From UMGS1601 sp900553335 (GTDB taxonomy: Bacteria > Bacillota > Clostridia > Oscillospirales > Ruminococcaceae), in NCBI GenBank assembly GCA_937920725.1, contig CALEUW010000010.1:24969-88968 (forward strand): 64,000 nt of DNA, in the 5' to 3' direction. Positions 26,548 to 35,529 of this stretch are shown piece after piece (positions within the stretch are counted from its first letter, which is position 1; each line of letters starts with the position of its first letter). Made by a program: the position numbers and the translations under genes. The notes under the pieces are model-generated. The model saw only the letters and a list, made by a program, of their open reading frames with translations. It did no database searches and had not been told where the DNA came from.

Positions 26548-28284
26548 CTACCAAAGCGAGCTTACGCCCTTAGCATGTGAGTTTATGCGTCCTACATCAG
26601 CTGTAGTGATCCTGCCGTCTTTGTTTACATCGGCAATACCAAACTTTTTATCGCTCAGAAGCTTAACGCCCTTAGCGTGCGAATTTGCAAGACCTACATC
26701 AGCAGTTGTGATTTTTCCATCGCCGTTTATATCACCAATTCCGTCATTGCTTACGCCGTTTACAACGAAAGTGGTAATCGAATTTGCTTTAACAGTTACA
26801 TTAAGCTTTGAGTCCTTAACAGAAATTGGATCAAGCTTTGCCCAATTCTCTCCGCCTTTAAAATCTCCGCTTGTTCTTATAACATCTGCGGTAGTTCCGG
26901 ATTGTGTAAACGCAGACAAATCATAGCTAACCTCTCTGTCAGTTTCTTTTGTATTGTATACAACAATTTTAAGCTGTTTGTCCTCTTCGTTAAATGCCGC
27001 TGTTGAATAGTAGTCTTCCGTTGAAATAAGTGTATCTCCCGGACGAATATATTTTGTATACTGACCAAAGCCGTAATATTTTTTAGTAATTACAACGCTT
27101 TCGGTATTCATATCTGCATAGCAAACTCCCCAGAATCCGTTTGTATCAATGTCATGCTGGTTTATTTCGTCAGGATCATATTTGTTATTCACGTCACAGT
27201 AAGAGCCTATTGCCTGCCACATGATCCATGCTGACGGCTGCAGCTCGTTCAAATCAGTAGTAATAATGGAAGCAAAGTTTAAAGCTGCTCCCATTTCTCC
27301 CGAATTGGTTCCCTTTGTACCGCCGTTGTCTGATTCGCTCATCCACAGTCCTTTACTATTTTCCACGGCAAAATTTTTAAGTCTTGTTTCTGAGGCATTA
27401 GAGTATGTATGAGTGTTTATACGGTCAAGAACATTTAATGCGTCCTCAGACAATTTCCTTGATGAATCCCATGCGGCACCAGGATTTGTTTCATCACATC
27501 CTGACAGTGCAATATTACTGAGTCCGTATCTTTCCATAGCGGCTGCCATAGCCAAAACCATTGCTGACTGTTCCTCGCCCTTAAGAATAGAGCAGCCCTC
27601 CTGCTTTACGCCGTAATAACCGACATTCCATCCGTTAGACGGCTCGTTCATTGGTTCAACGCTGACTACGTTTATTCCTTCATCTACATAATGCTTTACA
27701 ACTGTCGCCATATACTCGGCAAAGTCATCCATTTTATCAATGGTAATATTGCTTGATATATTGTCTGTTGTACCCGAAGTACAACCACTTCTTGTCATAA
27801 AGTACGGCGCAGAATTTGAAAACATTTCAACAAGCATATCCGGACATTCTTTAATTGATTTCAAAAGTACGTTTCTCTGATTTTCATCCTGTGTAAAGTC
27901 GTAATCAAATTTACCGGTTTCTTCATTGTAATTTGTCCAGTATCCCGGCATTTTAGAATCAGAACGTTTAATATGATCATGAGTAGGGTTGTCACCTCCG
28001 CCTACATTGTATCTTATGATGTTAAGACCAAGTCCGGTGTCAGCATTATACAATAATCTTGCTGCCTCATCACTTGTCTTTTCAGAACCGCCTATACGAT
28101 TTCCATACCAGCAAAGACTTGTTCCCCAGCCTTCAAAAACTCCGTCGTTGATAGGCGAAGTATTTGCAGGATCAATCTTAACTGTGTCTACGGCTTTAGC
28201 GCTTACAACGCAAGGCACTGTAAATATTCCCGTTAATGACAAAACTAAAGCAGCACAAATTGCAGCTAATCTTTTAATTTTCAT
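26548..28284 (-). CDS. GH30-type glycoside hydrolase with dockerin
   Basis: The 578-residue secreted enzyme has a signal peptide (to about 29) and a GH30-like (beta/alpha)8 barrel. The likely acid/base is Glu214 in PMNEPSN and the nucleophile is Glu317 in LWMSESDNG. A beta-domain follows at about 420-510. Two type I dockerin repeats end the protein: GDINGDGKITTADVG and ADVNKDGRITTADVG, each with a calcium loop. The dockerin should plug the enzyme into a cellulosome scaffold. The closest activity by eye is endo-beta-1,6-galactanase, but xylanase-type GH30 cannot be excluded. Confidence 0.88.
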   Translation of the reverse strand: MKIKRLAAICAALVLSLTGIFTVPCVVSAKAVDTVKIDPANTSPINDGVFEGWGTSLCWYGNRIGGSEKTSDEAARLLYNADTGLGLNIIRYNVGGGDNPTHDHIKRSDSKMPGYWTNYNEETGKFDYDFTQDENQRNVLLKSIKECPDMLVEMFSNSAPYFMTRSGCTSGTTDNISSNITIDKMDDFAEYMATVVKHYVDEGINVVSVEPMNEPSNGWNVGYYGVKQEGCSILKGEEQSAMVLAMAAAMERYGLSNIALSGCDETNPGAAWDSSRKLSEDALNVLDRINTHTYSNASETRLKNFAVENSKGLWMSESDNGGTKGTNSGEMGAALNFASIITTDLNELQPSAWIMWQAIGSYCDVNNKYDPDEINQHDIDTNGFWGVCYADMNTESVVITKKYYGFGQYTKYIRPGDTLISTEDYYSTAAFNEEDKQLKIVVYNTKETDREVSYDLSAFTQSGTTADVIRTSGDFKGGENWAKLDPISVKDSKLNVTVKANSITTFVVNGVSNDGIGDINGDGKITTADVGLANSHAKGVKLLSDKKFGIADVNKDGRITTADVGRINSHAKGVSSLW

Positions 28285-28359
28285 AAGTTCATTCCTCCTT
28301 CAGCATAATTATAGCATTTTACGAAGAATGAAACATATATAAAAATTGCTCTAAAACTA

Positions 28360-29166
28360 TTAATACTTGCTATTATTCGGCATTTGTTTTCTAAACTGTG
28401 CGGGTGTTATTCCATATTGCTGCTTAAACTTATTTATCATATCGTTGACGCTTGAAAAACCGCACATTTCAGCTATTTCTGAGATTCTCGCATCCGAATC
28501 ATGAAGCATATTATACGCTTTTGTTACCCTTGTCAGAGTAAGAAAGCTTTTAGGCGGCATTCCTGTCTGCTCTTTAAAAATATGAGTGAGATAATACTTG
28601 CTTATATAAAAGTTTTCTGCAATATCAGAAATCTTAATAGGATATTTATAATTCTCCTGAATAAACCTCTGGACTTCAACAACAAGTTTATTTGGTTTTT
28701 GACTGTCGCCTATTGTTATTTTAAGACTTCTTATAACGTCACTCAGCAAAAGCGTAACAGACGATACTATAACATCTTCGGATAATAAATTATTTGACAT
28801 AATTTCAGCTTTTATAGAGCTTAAATACTTCTTTATATCCTCACCGGCTTCAACAATTAACGGCTTATTAGTTGAAAAGCCCATAACGACATTATAAATC
28901 AAATCCGAATAATAAGACCTCGTGTACGACCAAGGATTAAGAAAAATAAGCGTTCTGTCATAATAACGATGGTCCTTAACAACTATTTTGTGGGAAACAC
29001 CTGCGGGAATTATATACATCATTTCCTCTGTCACATCAAGCTCCTCATCACCGCACACAAGTGAAATATGTCCCTTTTTCAGATAAAGAATTTCGCACGA
29101 TGTATGCTTATGCTCGGGAAAATCAGCAATATCATCATAATCACAAAAATGCTCAATACAACTCAT
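28360..29166 (-). CDS. AraC-family transcriptional regulator
   Basis: The 268-residue regulator has an N-terminal cupin-like sensing domain (about 10-100) and two C-terminal helix-turn-helix units (about 170-262; ISKYYLTHIFKEQTGMPP and ISEIAEMCGFSSVND). Such regulators often control sugar-use genes. It lies just upstream of the dockerin GH30 gene on the same strand, so that gene is a plausible target. This is inference from position only. Confidence 0.9.
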   Translation of the reverse strand: MSCIEHFCDYDDIADFPEHKHTSCEILYLKKGHISLVCGDEELDVTEEMMYIIPAGVSHKIVVKDHRYYDRTLIFLNPWSYTRSYYSDLIYNVVMGFSTNKPLIVEAGEDIKKYLSSIKAEIMSNNLLSEDVIVSSVTLLLSDVIRSLKITIGDSQKPNKLVVEVQRFIQENYKYPIKISDIAENFYISKYYLTHIFKEQTGMPPKSFLTLTRVTKAYNMLHDSDARISEIAEMCGFSSVNDMINKFKQQYGITPAQFRKQMPNNSKY

Positions 29167-29265
29167 TATTCACACCCCCATTTATATCAAAACTCATCTA
29201 TAATTATATCATAACAGAGCTTTCATACTTTTTCAACCGGAAAATCAGCTGTTAAAGCTTGTAAA

Positions 29266-29297
29266 ACAAAAACGAGCCTGCATCAAAGCAGGTTCGT
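29266..29297 (-). terminator. Terminator after the DUF1275 gene
   Basis: On the minus strand ACGAACCTGC pairs with GCAGGCTCGT and is followed by TTTTTGTTTT. The plus strand also has a T-run, so it may work both ways. Confidence 0.82.
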
Positions 29298-29321
29298 CTT
29301 TTTGGTATATTTAAGATAATG

Positions 29322-30038
29322 TTAATGTCCCCTTGGAACACGTTCCAGCATACCCTTTTCCTTTGTCAAATCAGCATGAAGCAAATCAATAAACACAATA
29401 AGCAGTAAAAGCGATGCTCCCCAAATTGCTTTGCCGAGAAAAAATCTGCACAAAACCATACCGATAGTTGAACCGGCGACAAACATCACCAGCATCTTTA
29501 CATGATTGAGGCATCGGCTCAGATATGCTCTGTCGCCCTTTCTTATCCACTTTACAAAATGAATTCCAACCTGACGTACATGATTGGTGCAAAAAGTCGT
29601 AGCCATAGGGACTCCCTCCGCCTGACGGAAGGTATTGTACTGCATAGAGCACATAAAATTGATTGCTACCTGTGAAATCTGATACGGTGCGCTCTCAGGC
29701 ACAAGTCCCAATAATAACGTCACCAGTATTTCAAGACCAATAAGCAATGTATCCCATCGAATTAATCCTGCTTTCTTAATAGAAATAGGCAAGGTTTCAG
29801 AAACTACAGCACCCAATCCATATGCAGTTATCGGAATCAAAAGATATGCCGCCTCTTTCCAGTTTCCATCACCCAGCGACATTCCGAATAGCACCAAATT
29901 TCCTGTTTGTGCGTTACAAAAAACACCGCCTCTTATCGCATATGTAAAAGCCCCCATCAATCCGCTGCTCATCATCAGCAGGCCAAATATCCAGCTTCTT
30001 TCACATTCCATAAAATCCTGATGCGGTTTCCCGGTCAA
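29322..30038 (-). CDS. YoaK-like DUF1275 membrane protein
   Basis: The 238-residue protein has about six membrane segments and the DUF1275 features FTYAIRGGVFCNAQTGNLV and a late TNHVRQVG motif. The family's function is not known. A TTG at 30038 after AGAGGTG is the most likely start; a GTG at 30047 overlaps the ribosome site. Confidence 0.85.
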   Translation of the reverse strand: MTGKPHQDFMECERSWIFGLLMMSSGLMGAFTYAIRGGVFCNAQTGNLVLFGMSLGDGNWKEAAYLLIPITAYGLGAVVSETLPISIKKAGLIRWDTLLIGLEILVTLLLGLVPESAPYQISQVAINFMCSMQYNTFRQAEGVPMATTFCTNHVRQVGIHFVKWIRKGDRAYLSRCLNHVKMLVMFVAGSTIGMVLCRFFLGKAIWGASLLLLIVFIDLLHADLTKEKGMLERVPRGH

Positions 30039-30082
30039 TATAAACACCTCTTTTTTAATACAAAGCCATGCTATACAAACTA

Positions 30083-30118
30083 AAGGACGAACCCTTTGGG
30101 GATTCGCCCTTGTTTTTT
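30083..30118. terminator. Terminator between the DUF1275 and pckG genes
   Basis: AAGGACGAACCC pairs with GGGATTCGCCCTT across a short loop. The T-run is stronger on the plus strand, but the hairpin lies at the end of pckG on the minus strand. Confidence 0.65.
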
Positions 30119-30127
30119 GTAATTGTA

Positions 30128-31933
30128 TTACTTTCCGAGTCTTTCTTCAAGCTTATCAAGCTGCTTAATAAGCTCTTCAGGAATCTTACCGCCCTTATCA
30201 GCAATGTCTTCCTTGTAATACCTTCTCATCTCAGCGATTTCCTTGATCCAAAGATCCTTATCAACATCTAAAAGCTTGTCAAGGACTTCAGGTGTAACCT
30301 CATCCTCAATTCCCTCAAGATTGAGATCCTCAGGCTTTGGAATATAACCGATAGCAGTTTCCTCAGCGTCAACCTCTCCCTCACATCTCTTGATGATCCA
30401 GTCAAGAACTCTCATGTTATCTCCGAAACCAGGCCAAATGAAGTTTCCTTCTTCGTCCTGCTTAAACCAGTTTACATTAAAGATCTTAGGAGCTTTATCT
30501 CCGAGCTTTTCACCCATTTCAAGCCAGTGAGCCCAATAATCACCTACGTTATATCCGATGAACGGCTTCATAGCCATTGGATCGTGACGAAGCACACCTA
30601 CTGCACCTGTTGCAGCAGCAGTTGTTTCAGAAGATACAGCTGATCCCATATAAGTTCCGTGTGTCCAATCAAATGACTGGTATACAAGCGGAGTGGTAGA
30701 TGCTCTTCTTCCTCCGAAGATGATTGCAGAAATCGGAACTCCCTGAGGATTGTTAAACTCAGGAGAAATGCAAGGACAGTTTACAGCAGGAGCTGTAAAT
30801 CTTGAGTTCGGATGAGCAAGGTTATTTCCCTCAGCAATATACTCAGGTCCGTTTACCTTAGCGCCCTTCCACTCTGTTGCATTTACAGGCGGATTCTTAT
30901 CGAGCTTCTCCCACCATACTGTCATATCGTCATTATTTATACCAACGTTTGTGAAGATTGTATTCTTCTTTGTAGACTCAAGCGCATTGTGATTTGACTT
31001 ATCGTTTGTTCCCGGAGCAACTCCGAAGAATCCGTTCTCAGGATTGATAGCGTAAAGACGTCCGTCCTCTCCCTGCTTCATCCAAGCGATATCATCGCCG
31101 ACAGTCCAAACCTTATATCCCTTGTCTGTATATGTTTTAGGAGGAATAAGCATTGCGAGGTTCGTCTTTCCGCAAGCTGACGGGAATGCAGCAGTAATAT
31201 ACTTAACCTCTCCGTTAGGCTTCTCAACACCGAGAATAAGCATATGCTCAGCCATCCAGCCCTCGTTCTTACCCTGGAATGAAGCGATTCTCAAAGCGAA
31301 ACACTTTTTGCCGAGAAGCACATTTCCGCCGTAAGCAGAGTTAATTGACCAGATAGTGTTATCCTCCGGGAACTGAACTATATATCTGTTTTCAGGATCA
31401 ACCTGAGCCTTTGAGTGAAGACCTCTTACAAAATCGTTAGACTCATCTCCGAGATTATCAAAAGCCTTAGCACCCATTCTTGTCATAATATCCATGTTTA
31501 ACACTACATAGATAGAGTCTGTGATCTCAACTCCAACCTTTGCCAAAGGAGAACCGATAGGTCCCATTGAATAAGGAATAACATACATTGTTCTTCCCTT
31601 CATAACTCCGTCATACATAGGAGTAAGCTTTGCATACATTTCCTCAGGATCACACCAGTTGTTTGTCGGACCTGCATCCTCCTTAGTCTTGGTACAGATA
31701 AACGTTCTGTCTTCAACTCTAGCTACGTCGTTAGGAAGAGTTCTGTGATAAAGACAGCCCGGAAGCTTTTCCTGATTGAGCTTTATCATCTCGCCTGTTT
31801 CACATGCTTCATCTCTAAGCGACTGAAGCTGTTCCTCACTTCCGTCAATCCAAACAACCTTATCAGGCTTTGTCAAAGCAATCATTTCCTCAACCCATGC
31901 GTTTACATTTGGGTTTTTTGTTAAACTTGCCAT
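30128..31933 (-). CDS. pckG: Phosphoenolpyruvate carboxykinase (GTP)
   Basis: The enzyme interconverts oxaloacetate and PEP with GTP/GDP. In fermenting gut anaerobes it often runs in the PEP-carboxylating direction towards succinate. The 601-residue protein shows the P-loop FPSACGKTNLAML and the GTP-type motif GGRRASTTPLVYQS. The ATG at 31933 lies eight bases after AAAGGAG; an upstream frame to 31951 starts inside that site. Consistent codon choice points to high expression. Confidence 0.96.
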   Translation of the reverse strand: MASLTKNPNVNAWVEEMIALTKPDKVVWIDGSEEQLQSLRDEACETGEMIKLNQEKLPGCLYHRTLPNDVARVEDRTFICTKTKEDAGPTNNWCDPEEMYAKLTPMYDGVMKGRTMYVIPYSMGPIGSPLAKVGVEITDSIYVVLNMDIMTRMGAKAFDNLGDESNDFVRGLHSKAQVDPENRYIVQFPEDNTIWSINSAYGGNVLLGKKCFALRIASFQGKNEGWMAEHMLILGVEKPNGEVKYITAAFPSACGKTNLAMLIPPKTYTDKGYKVWTVGDDIAWMKQGEDGRLYAINPENGFFGVAPGTNDKSNHNALESTKKNTIFTNVGINNDDMTVWWEKLDKNPPVNATEWKGAKVNGPEYIAEGNNLAHPNSRFTAPAVNCPCISPEFNNPQGVPISAIIFGGRRASTTPLVYQSFDWTHGTYMGSAVSSETTAAATGAVGVLRHDPMAMKPFIGYNVGDYWAHWLEMGEKLGDKAPKIFNVNWFKQDEEGNFIWPGFGDNMRVLDWIIKRCEGEVDAEETAIGYIPKPEDLNLEGIEDEVTPEVLDKLLDVDKDLWIKEIAEMRRYYKEDIADKGGKIPEELIKQLDKLEERLGK

Positions 31934-32004
31934 TGTTTTTGCTCCTTTCATAACAAAAATGTTAAACAGTAAGTCTGAAAAAGACTAATACTTATACGAG
32001 TCTA

Positions 32005-32033
32005 ATTATACCCAATTTCCCTGATATTGTCAA
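32005..32033 (-). promoter_or_regulatory. Promoter of pckG
   Basis: On the minus strand TTGACA and TATAAT are separated by 17 bases. Confidence 0.85.
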
Positions 32034-32205
32034 CGGTTTTTTCGTTAAATAATTAACAATAGCAAAATGAATTTTTGTGCAACTTTTTGTTTTCGGTTTG
32101 TTTACAAAAGTCAGTAATAAAAACCGCGGAATATCATATAATTTTTCATATAGATAAAACGCAAATTTTCTACAGTCTTAAATATTTTTCAAAATAAAAT
32201 ATTAT

Positions 32206-32234
32206 TTGACAAAATTCTCTGCGTCTAGTATAAT
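32206..32234 (+). promoter_or_regulatory. Promoter of the SH3-domain protein
   Basis: TTGACA and TATAAT are separated by 17 bases, about 49 bases before the ATG. Confidence 0.85.
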
Positions 32235-32282
32235 GAAATTTAAGAAGAACGACAGAAAAAACAATAAGGAGAGCAAAGATTT

Positions 32283-32903
32283 ATGAATGACAATTCTAAA
32301 AAGAACAACAACCTAGGTCTTATAGTTTTTGTTGTTGTATTCGTAGTAGTAGTATTTATAATATTCTTTTTAATGAAAGCAGTTTTTTCGACTTCGACAA
32401 ACTCTTCATCCAAAGGAACTACCGTTTCATTTCAAACAAAGCAGACTACTACAACAACTACTGTTTCACAAACCAATATCGAAAACGGAACAACAAATGC
32501 AAACGCCAATATAAATTCAAACGGAACCTACAACACATATTATGAAATGACCGTAAGCTCAGAAGTAAATGTCCGCAGCGGCGCCAATTCGAGCTATGAT
32601 CTTCTCGGAACACTTTCCGCAGGAACTACTGTTAAGGTAATCGGCGAAACAGGCGGTTGGTATCAAATAGATTATAATGGCAATTTAAACGCATATGTTT
32701 ATTCATCATACCTGACTGGCGATAAGCCGTCATTTACAACAACTCAGGCTTATAACTATGATTATAATAACGATTACAATAACAACTATAACGACTACAA
32801 CAATTACAACAACGATTATAGCTATGATAACAATAACAACGAAAATTATAACGATTATCAAAGCTATGATTATCAGTCGTATGATAACGGAAACGATTAT
32901 TAA
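32283..32903 (+). CDS. Membrane-anchored bacterial SH3 protein with Asn/Tyr/Asp tail
   Basis: The 206-residue protein has one membrane segment (about 11-34), a Thr/Ser/Asn linker and one SH3_3 domain (about 83-140; VNVRSGANSSYDLLGTL and GGWYQIDYNG). A final tail of about 50 residues is almost only Asn, Tyr and Asp in short repeats. SH3 domains of this type bind peptidoglycan peptides. The tail is low-complexity and might bind carbohydrate or metal; its role is not known. AAGGAG precedes the start. Confidence 0.8.
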   Translation: MNDNSKKNNNLGLIVFVVVFVVVVFIIFFLMKAVFSTSTNSSSKGTTVSFQTKQTTTTTTVSQTNIENGTTNANANINSNGTYNTYYEMTVSSEVNVRSGANSSYDLLGTLSAGTTVKVIGETGGWYQIDYNGNLNAYVYSSYLTGDKPSFTTTQAYNYDYNNDYNNNYNDYNNYNNDYSYDNNNNENYNDYQSYDYQSYDNGNDY

Positions 32904-32922
32904 GCTGAGTAGCAAAAAAGGT

Positions 32923-32962
32923 AACGACTGCACAGACAAATTATCTGTGCAGTCGTTTTTTA
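32923..32962. terminator. Terminator between SH3 protein and rnr
   Basis: A perfect 14-bp stem, AACGACTGCACAGA with TCTGTGCAGTCGTT, is followed by TTTTAT on the plus strand and serves convergent genes. Confidence 0.9.
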
Positions 32963-35101
32963 TGCCTTTTTAACAAACGAAAAATCTACCTTACCATCTG
33001 AAATATTACAGTTTTCTATTTTTACCGTTACTCTATCTCCGACAGAATACCGCTCTGAAGTGTTGTTGTTTTTCAAGGTCATTAAATCGGTAACAGAATA
33101 TTCCCCGTCAGAAAGGCTTTCTATTCGGACTAATCCCTCGCAGGTGTTGTCAAGCATTACAAAGAATCCGAAATCCATAACCGAGCATATCACTCCATCT
33201 GCCTGCTGACCTATCATCTTTGAAAGATATTCCGCTTTATAGCAGTCATCACAGCTTCTCTCAACACTCATAGCCGTTATCTCTGCTTCACTCGAACGTG
33301 TAGCGGCAGCATAAACAAACTTATTAAACTTCGCCCTGATTCGCCCTGAATCCTTACAGCTCAAATATTCGCTCATTATTCTGTGTATTGCAAGATCCGG
33401 ATATCTTCTTATCGGAGAAGTAAAATGAGCGTAATCGTCAAGCACCAGTCCGAAATGCCCCAATTCCTCTTCACTGTATCTCGCTTTAGCCATGCTTCTC
33501 AGCACAAGCGAATTTACAACAGCTGCTGAGGGCTTATCCCTAACATCTTCAAGCACATCGCTTAAGCTTTTAGCTGAAACACCGTTTTTAAAGCTATGAG
33601 GAACATTTAAAATGTTTAAAACCTCGCTGAGTGAATATATTTTTTCTTCGTTCGGATTCTCATGAACTCTATATACAAAAGGAAGCTCATTGTCCTTTGC
33701 AAATTTAGCTGCGGCTTCGTTTGCCATAAGCATGAAATCTTCAATTATTTCTTCGCTCTCTCCTCTTTCATGCTTTACAACCCCTACGCAAACATCGTTT
33801 TCGTCTATCACGACAGCTCCCTCTGCACTTTCTATCTGAGGAGAGCCTCTGCTGATACGATTTTTCTTGAGTATTTTTGCAAGCTCACTCATTGCAGAAA
33901 ATGACGAGCTTACTTCTCTGTACTTTTCCAAAAGCTCGGAGTTTCGGCTGCCCGCTAAAATTTCGTTTATTTCGCTGTACACTCCCTTTACCTTCGAACG
34001 AATGACCGTTTTCTTAAAGTCATAGCTTTTAAGATGTCCCGACTTATCAATCTTCATAAAGCAGGAAAATGCAAGTCTGTCCTCTCCCTCGTTAAGCGAG
34101 CATATTCCGTTTGAAAGAACTTTTGGCAGCATAGGAACAACCTTATTTGCATAATACACACTAGTACCTCGATCAAACGCTTCGTTGTCGAGAGCGCTTT
34201 TAGGCAAAACGTAATGAGAAACATCAGCAATATGCACACCAAGGCTGTAGCCGTCTGAAGTTTTTTGAACACTTACAGCGTCGTCAATATCCTTGGTGTA
34301 TGCACTGTCGATAGTAAATATTTTCTCTCCTCTTAAGTCAGTTCTGTTTTTTAATTCCTTTTGTATCTCATTAAAATCAGAAACCTCATCTGCATTTTTT
34401 AAAACTTCGCCTGAAAATTCCGTATTTATACCGTTTACTTTTAAAATACCTTCTGCGCAGACAGAAGCTTTTTGTGCGCTTCCTAAGTTCGATACTATCT
34501 CACATCTATGCTCATTGTGACGTTTTCCTCTTTTAGTTATTTTAGCGACCACCTTATCACCTGAGGTCAATCGAAACTCCAGAGGGTTTTCAAAAATTAT
34601 TTCATACTGATTAAACATATCCGGAATTAAAAGGTTAAAGTTTTCACCTATTATAACTCCTGTAAAAAGGCTGAAATTCTCTTCGCAGACCTCCGTTACT
34701 TCGCCCTCAAGAGAATTTCCGCTTGAGTTTAAAAGTCTGATAAGAACAATATCTCCCGGAAGCGCCCCAAGCAAATTCCGTCCGCTTATAAAAACATCTT
34801 CACCCGTATCCTCGAGCCTTGCAAAGCCAAAGGTTTTATTAAGCCTTACAACCTTTGCCTTTTTCAAGTTCTTTTTTGATAAAAGCTTTATTCCGTCCTT
34901 TCCCTCCGTTATCATATTTTTCTTTTTAAGTCCTTCAAGACATTTTGTAAATTCTGCAAAGTCAAATCTTTTACTGCGCATCTCCTTTAAAAGAGATTTG
35001 TACTTAACAGGATTAGCAGAGTGTTTTTTCAAATAATCTAAAATCTTTTTTGAGTAATCTGTCTTTTTTGTATTTTTCATTTTTATTTTTTTCTTTTTCA
35101 T
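32960..35101 (-). CDS. rnr: Ribonuclease R
   Basis: RNase R is a 3'-to-5' exoribonuclease that degrades structured RNA and assists tmRNA quality control. The 713-residue protein has an N-terminal winged-helix region, cold-shock domains, the catalytic RNB domain (FTIDSAYTKDIDDAVS, with the acidic metal ligands) and a C-terminal S1 domain (about 635-705). The start region is Lys-rich; the ATG at 35101 follows AAAGGAAG. The secG-rnr order is typical of Firmicutes. Confidence 0.95.
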   Translation of the reverse strand: MKKKKIKMKNTKKTDYSKKILDYLKKHSANPVKYKSLLKEMRSKRFDFAEFTKCLEGLKKKNMITEGKDGIKLLSKKNLKKAKVVRLNKTFGFARLEDTGEDVFISGRNLLGALPGDIVLIRLLNSSGNSLEGEVTEVCEENFSLFTGVIIGENFNLLIPDMFNQYEIIFENPLEFRLTSGDKVVAKITKRGKRHNEHRCEIVSNLGSAQKASVCAEGILKVNGINTEFSGEVLKNADEVSDFNEIQKELKNRTDLRGEKIFTIDSAYTKDIDDAVSVQKTSDGYSLGVHIADVSHYVLPKSALDNEAFDRGTSVYYANKVVPMLPKVLSNGICSLNEGEDRLAFSCFMKIDKSGHLKSYDFKKTVIRSKVKGVYSEINEILAGSRNSELLEKYREVSSSFSAMSELAKILKKNRISRGSPQIESAEGAVVIDENDVCVGVVKHERGESEEIIEDFMLMANEAAAKFAKDNELPFVYRVHENPNEEKIYSLSEVLNILNVPHSFKNGVSAKSLSDVLEDVRDKPSAAVVNSLVLRSMAKARYSEEELGHFGLVLDDYAHFTSPIRRYPDLAIHRIMSEYLSCKDSGRIRAKFNKFVYAAATRSSEAEITAMSVERSCDDCYKAEYLSKMIGQQADGVICSVMDFGFFVMLDNTCEGLVRIESLSDGEYSVTDLMTLKNNNTSERYSVGDRVTVKIENCNISDGKVDFSFVKKA

Positions 35102-35141
35102 TTCATCTTCCTTTCAAAAGTTATTCTTCCCAAAAAGCCGT

Positions 35142-35172
35142 AAAAAAAGCCCCGTGTTTTCACAGGGGCTTA
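35142..35172 (-). terminator. Terminator between secG and rnr
   Basis: On the minus strand AAGCCCCTGTG pairs with CACGGGGCTT and is followed by TTTTTT. It suggests that rnr depends partly on read-through or on its own promoter. Confidence 0.85.
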
Positions 35173-35178
35173 AAGTTC

Positions 35179-35430
35179 TTAGAATCTGTAACTTATAAAG
35201 TTTACAACCAGCGTAACTACGAAAAGTATAATCGCCGCAACTTTAGTTATTCGTGAAAGCTTTGCATCTCTGGTTCTGCTCTTATTAGTCGCATAGAAAG
35301 AATCGTTTGAACCGCCTCCGATTGCCGAATTAAGTCCTTGTTCCTTTCCTTCCTGAACCAAAACGATCAAAATAATAGCAATGCAGCTTATTAACAGTAA
35401 AATTCCACTGATGATTTCAAGAGTTGTCAT
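35179..35430 (-). CDS. secG: Preprotein translocase subunit SecG
   Basis: SecG is the small partner of SecYE in protein export. The 83-residue protein has the expected two membrane helices (about 5-25 and 60-80). The connecting loop carries the family's Gly/Ser-rich segment (NSAIGGGSNDSF). Confidence 0.93.
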   Translation of the reverse strand: MTTLEIISGILLLISCIAIILIVLVQEGKEQGLNSAIGGGSNDSFYATNKSRTRDAKLSRITKVAAIILFVVTLVVNFISYRF

Positions 35431-35529
35431 ATTTAAAAACCTCCGATATTTTTATATAATATTCACTTTTTGTAAAGGCTAAAAATTAGTATAACACATT
35501 CTTTTGTAAAATTCAAGTGTTTTTTTTAT

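Larger units (their letters stand above)
31934..32282. other. Divergent promoter region of pckG and the SH3 protein
   Basis: This AT-rich stretch holds two outward-facing consensus promoters (32005-32033 minus and 32206-32234 plus). Nothing else is recognised between them. Confidence 0.6.

Noticed and set aside
32730..32973. Isoleucine- and threonine-rich frames on both strands
   Set aside because: They are shadows of the Asn/Tyr/Asp repeat of the SH3 protein.
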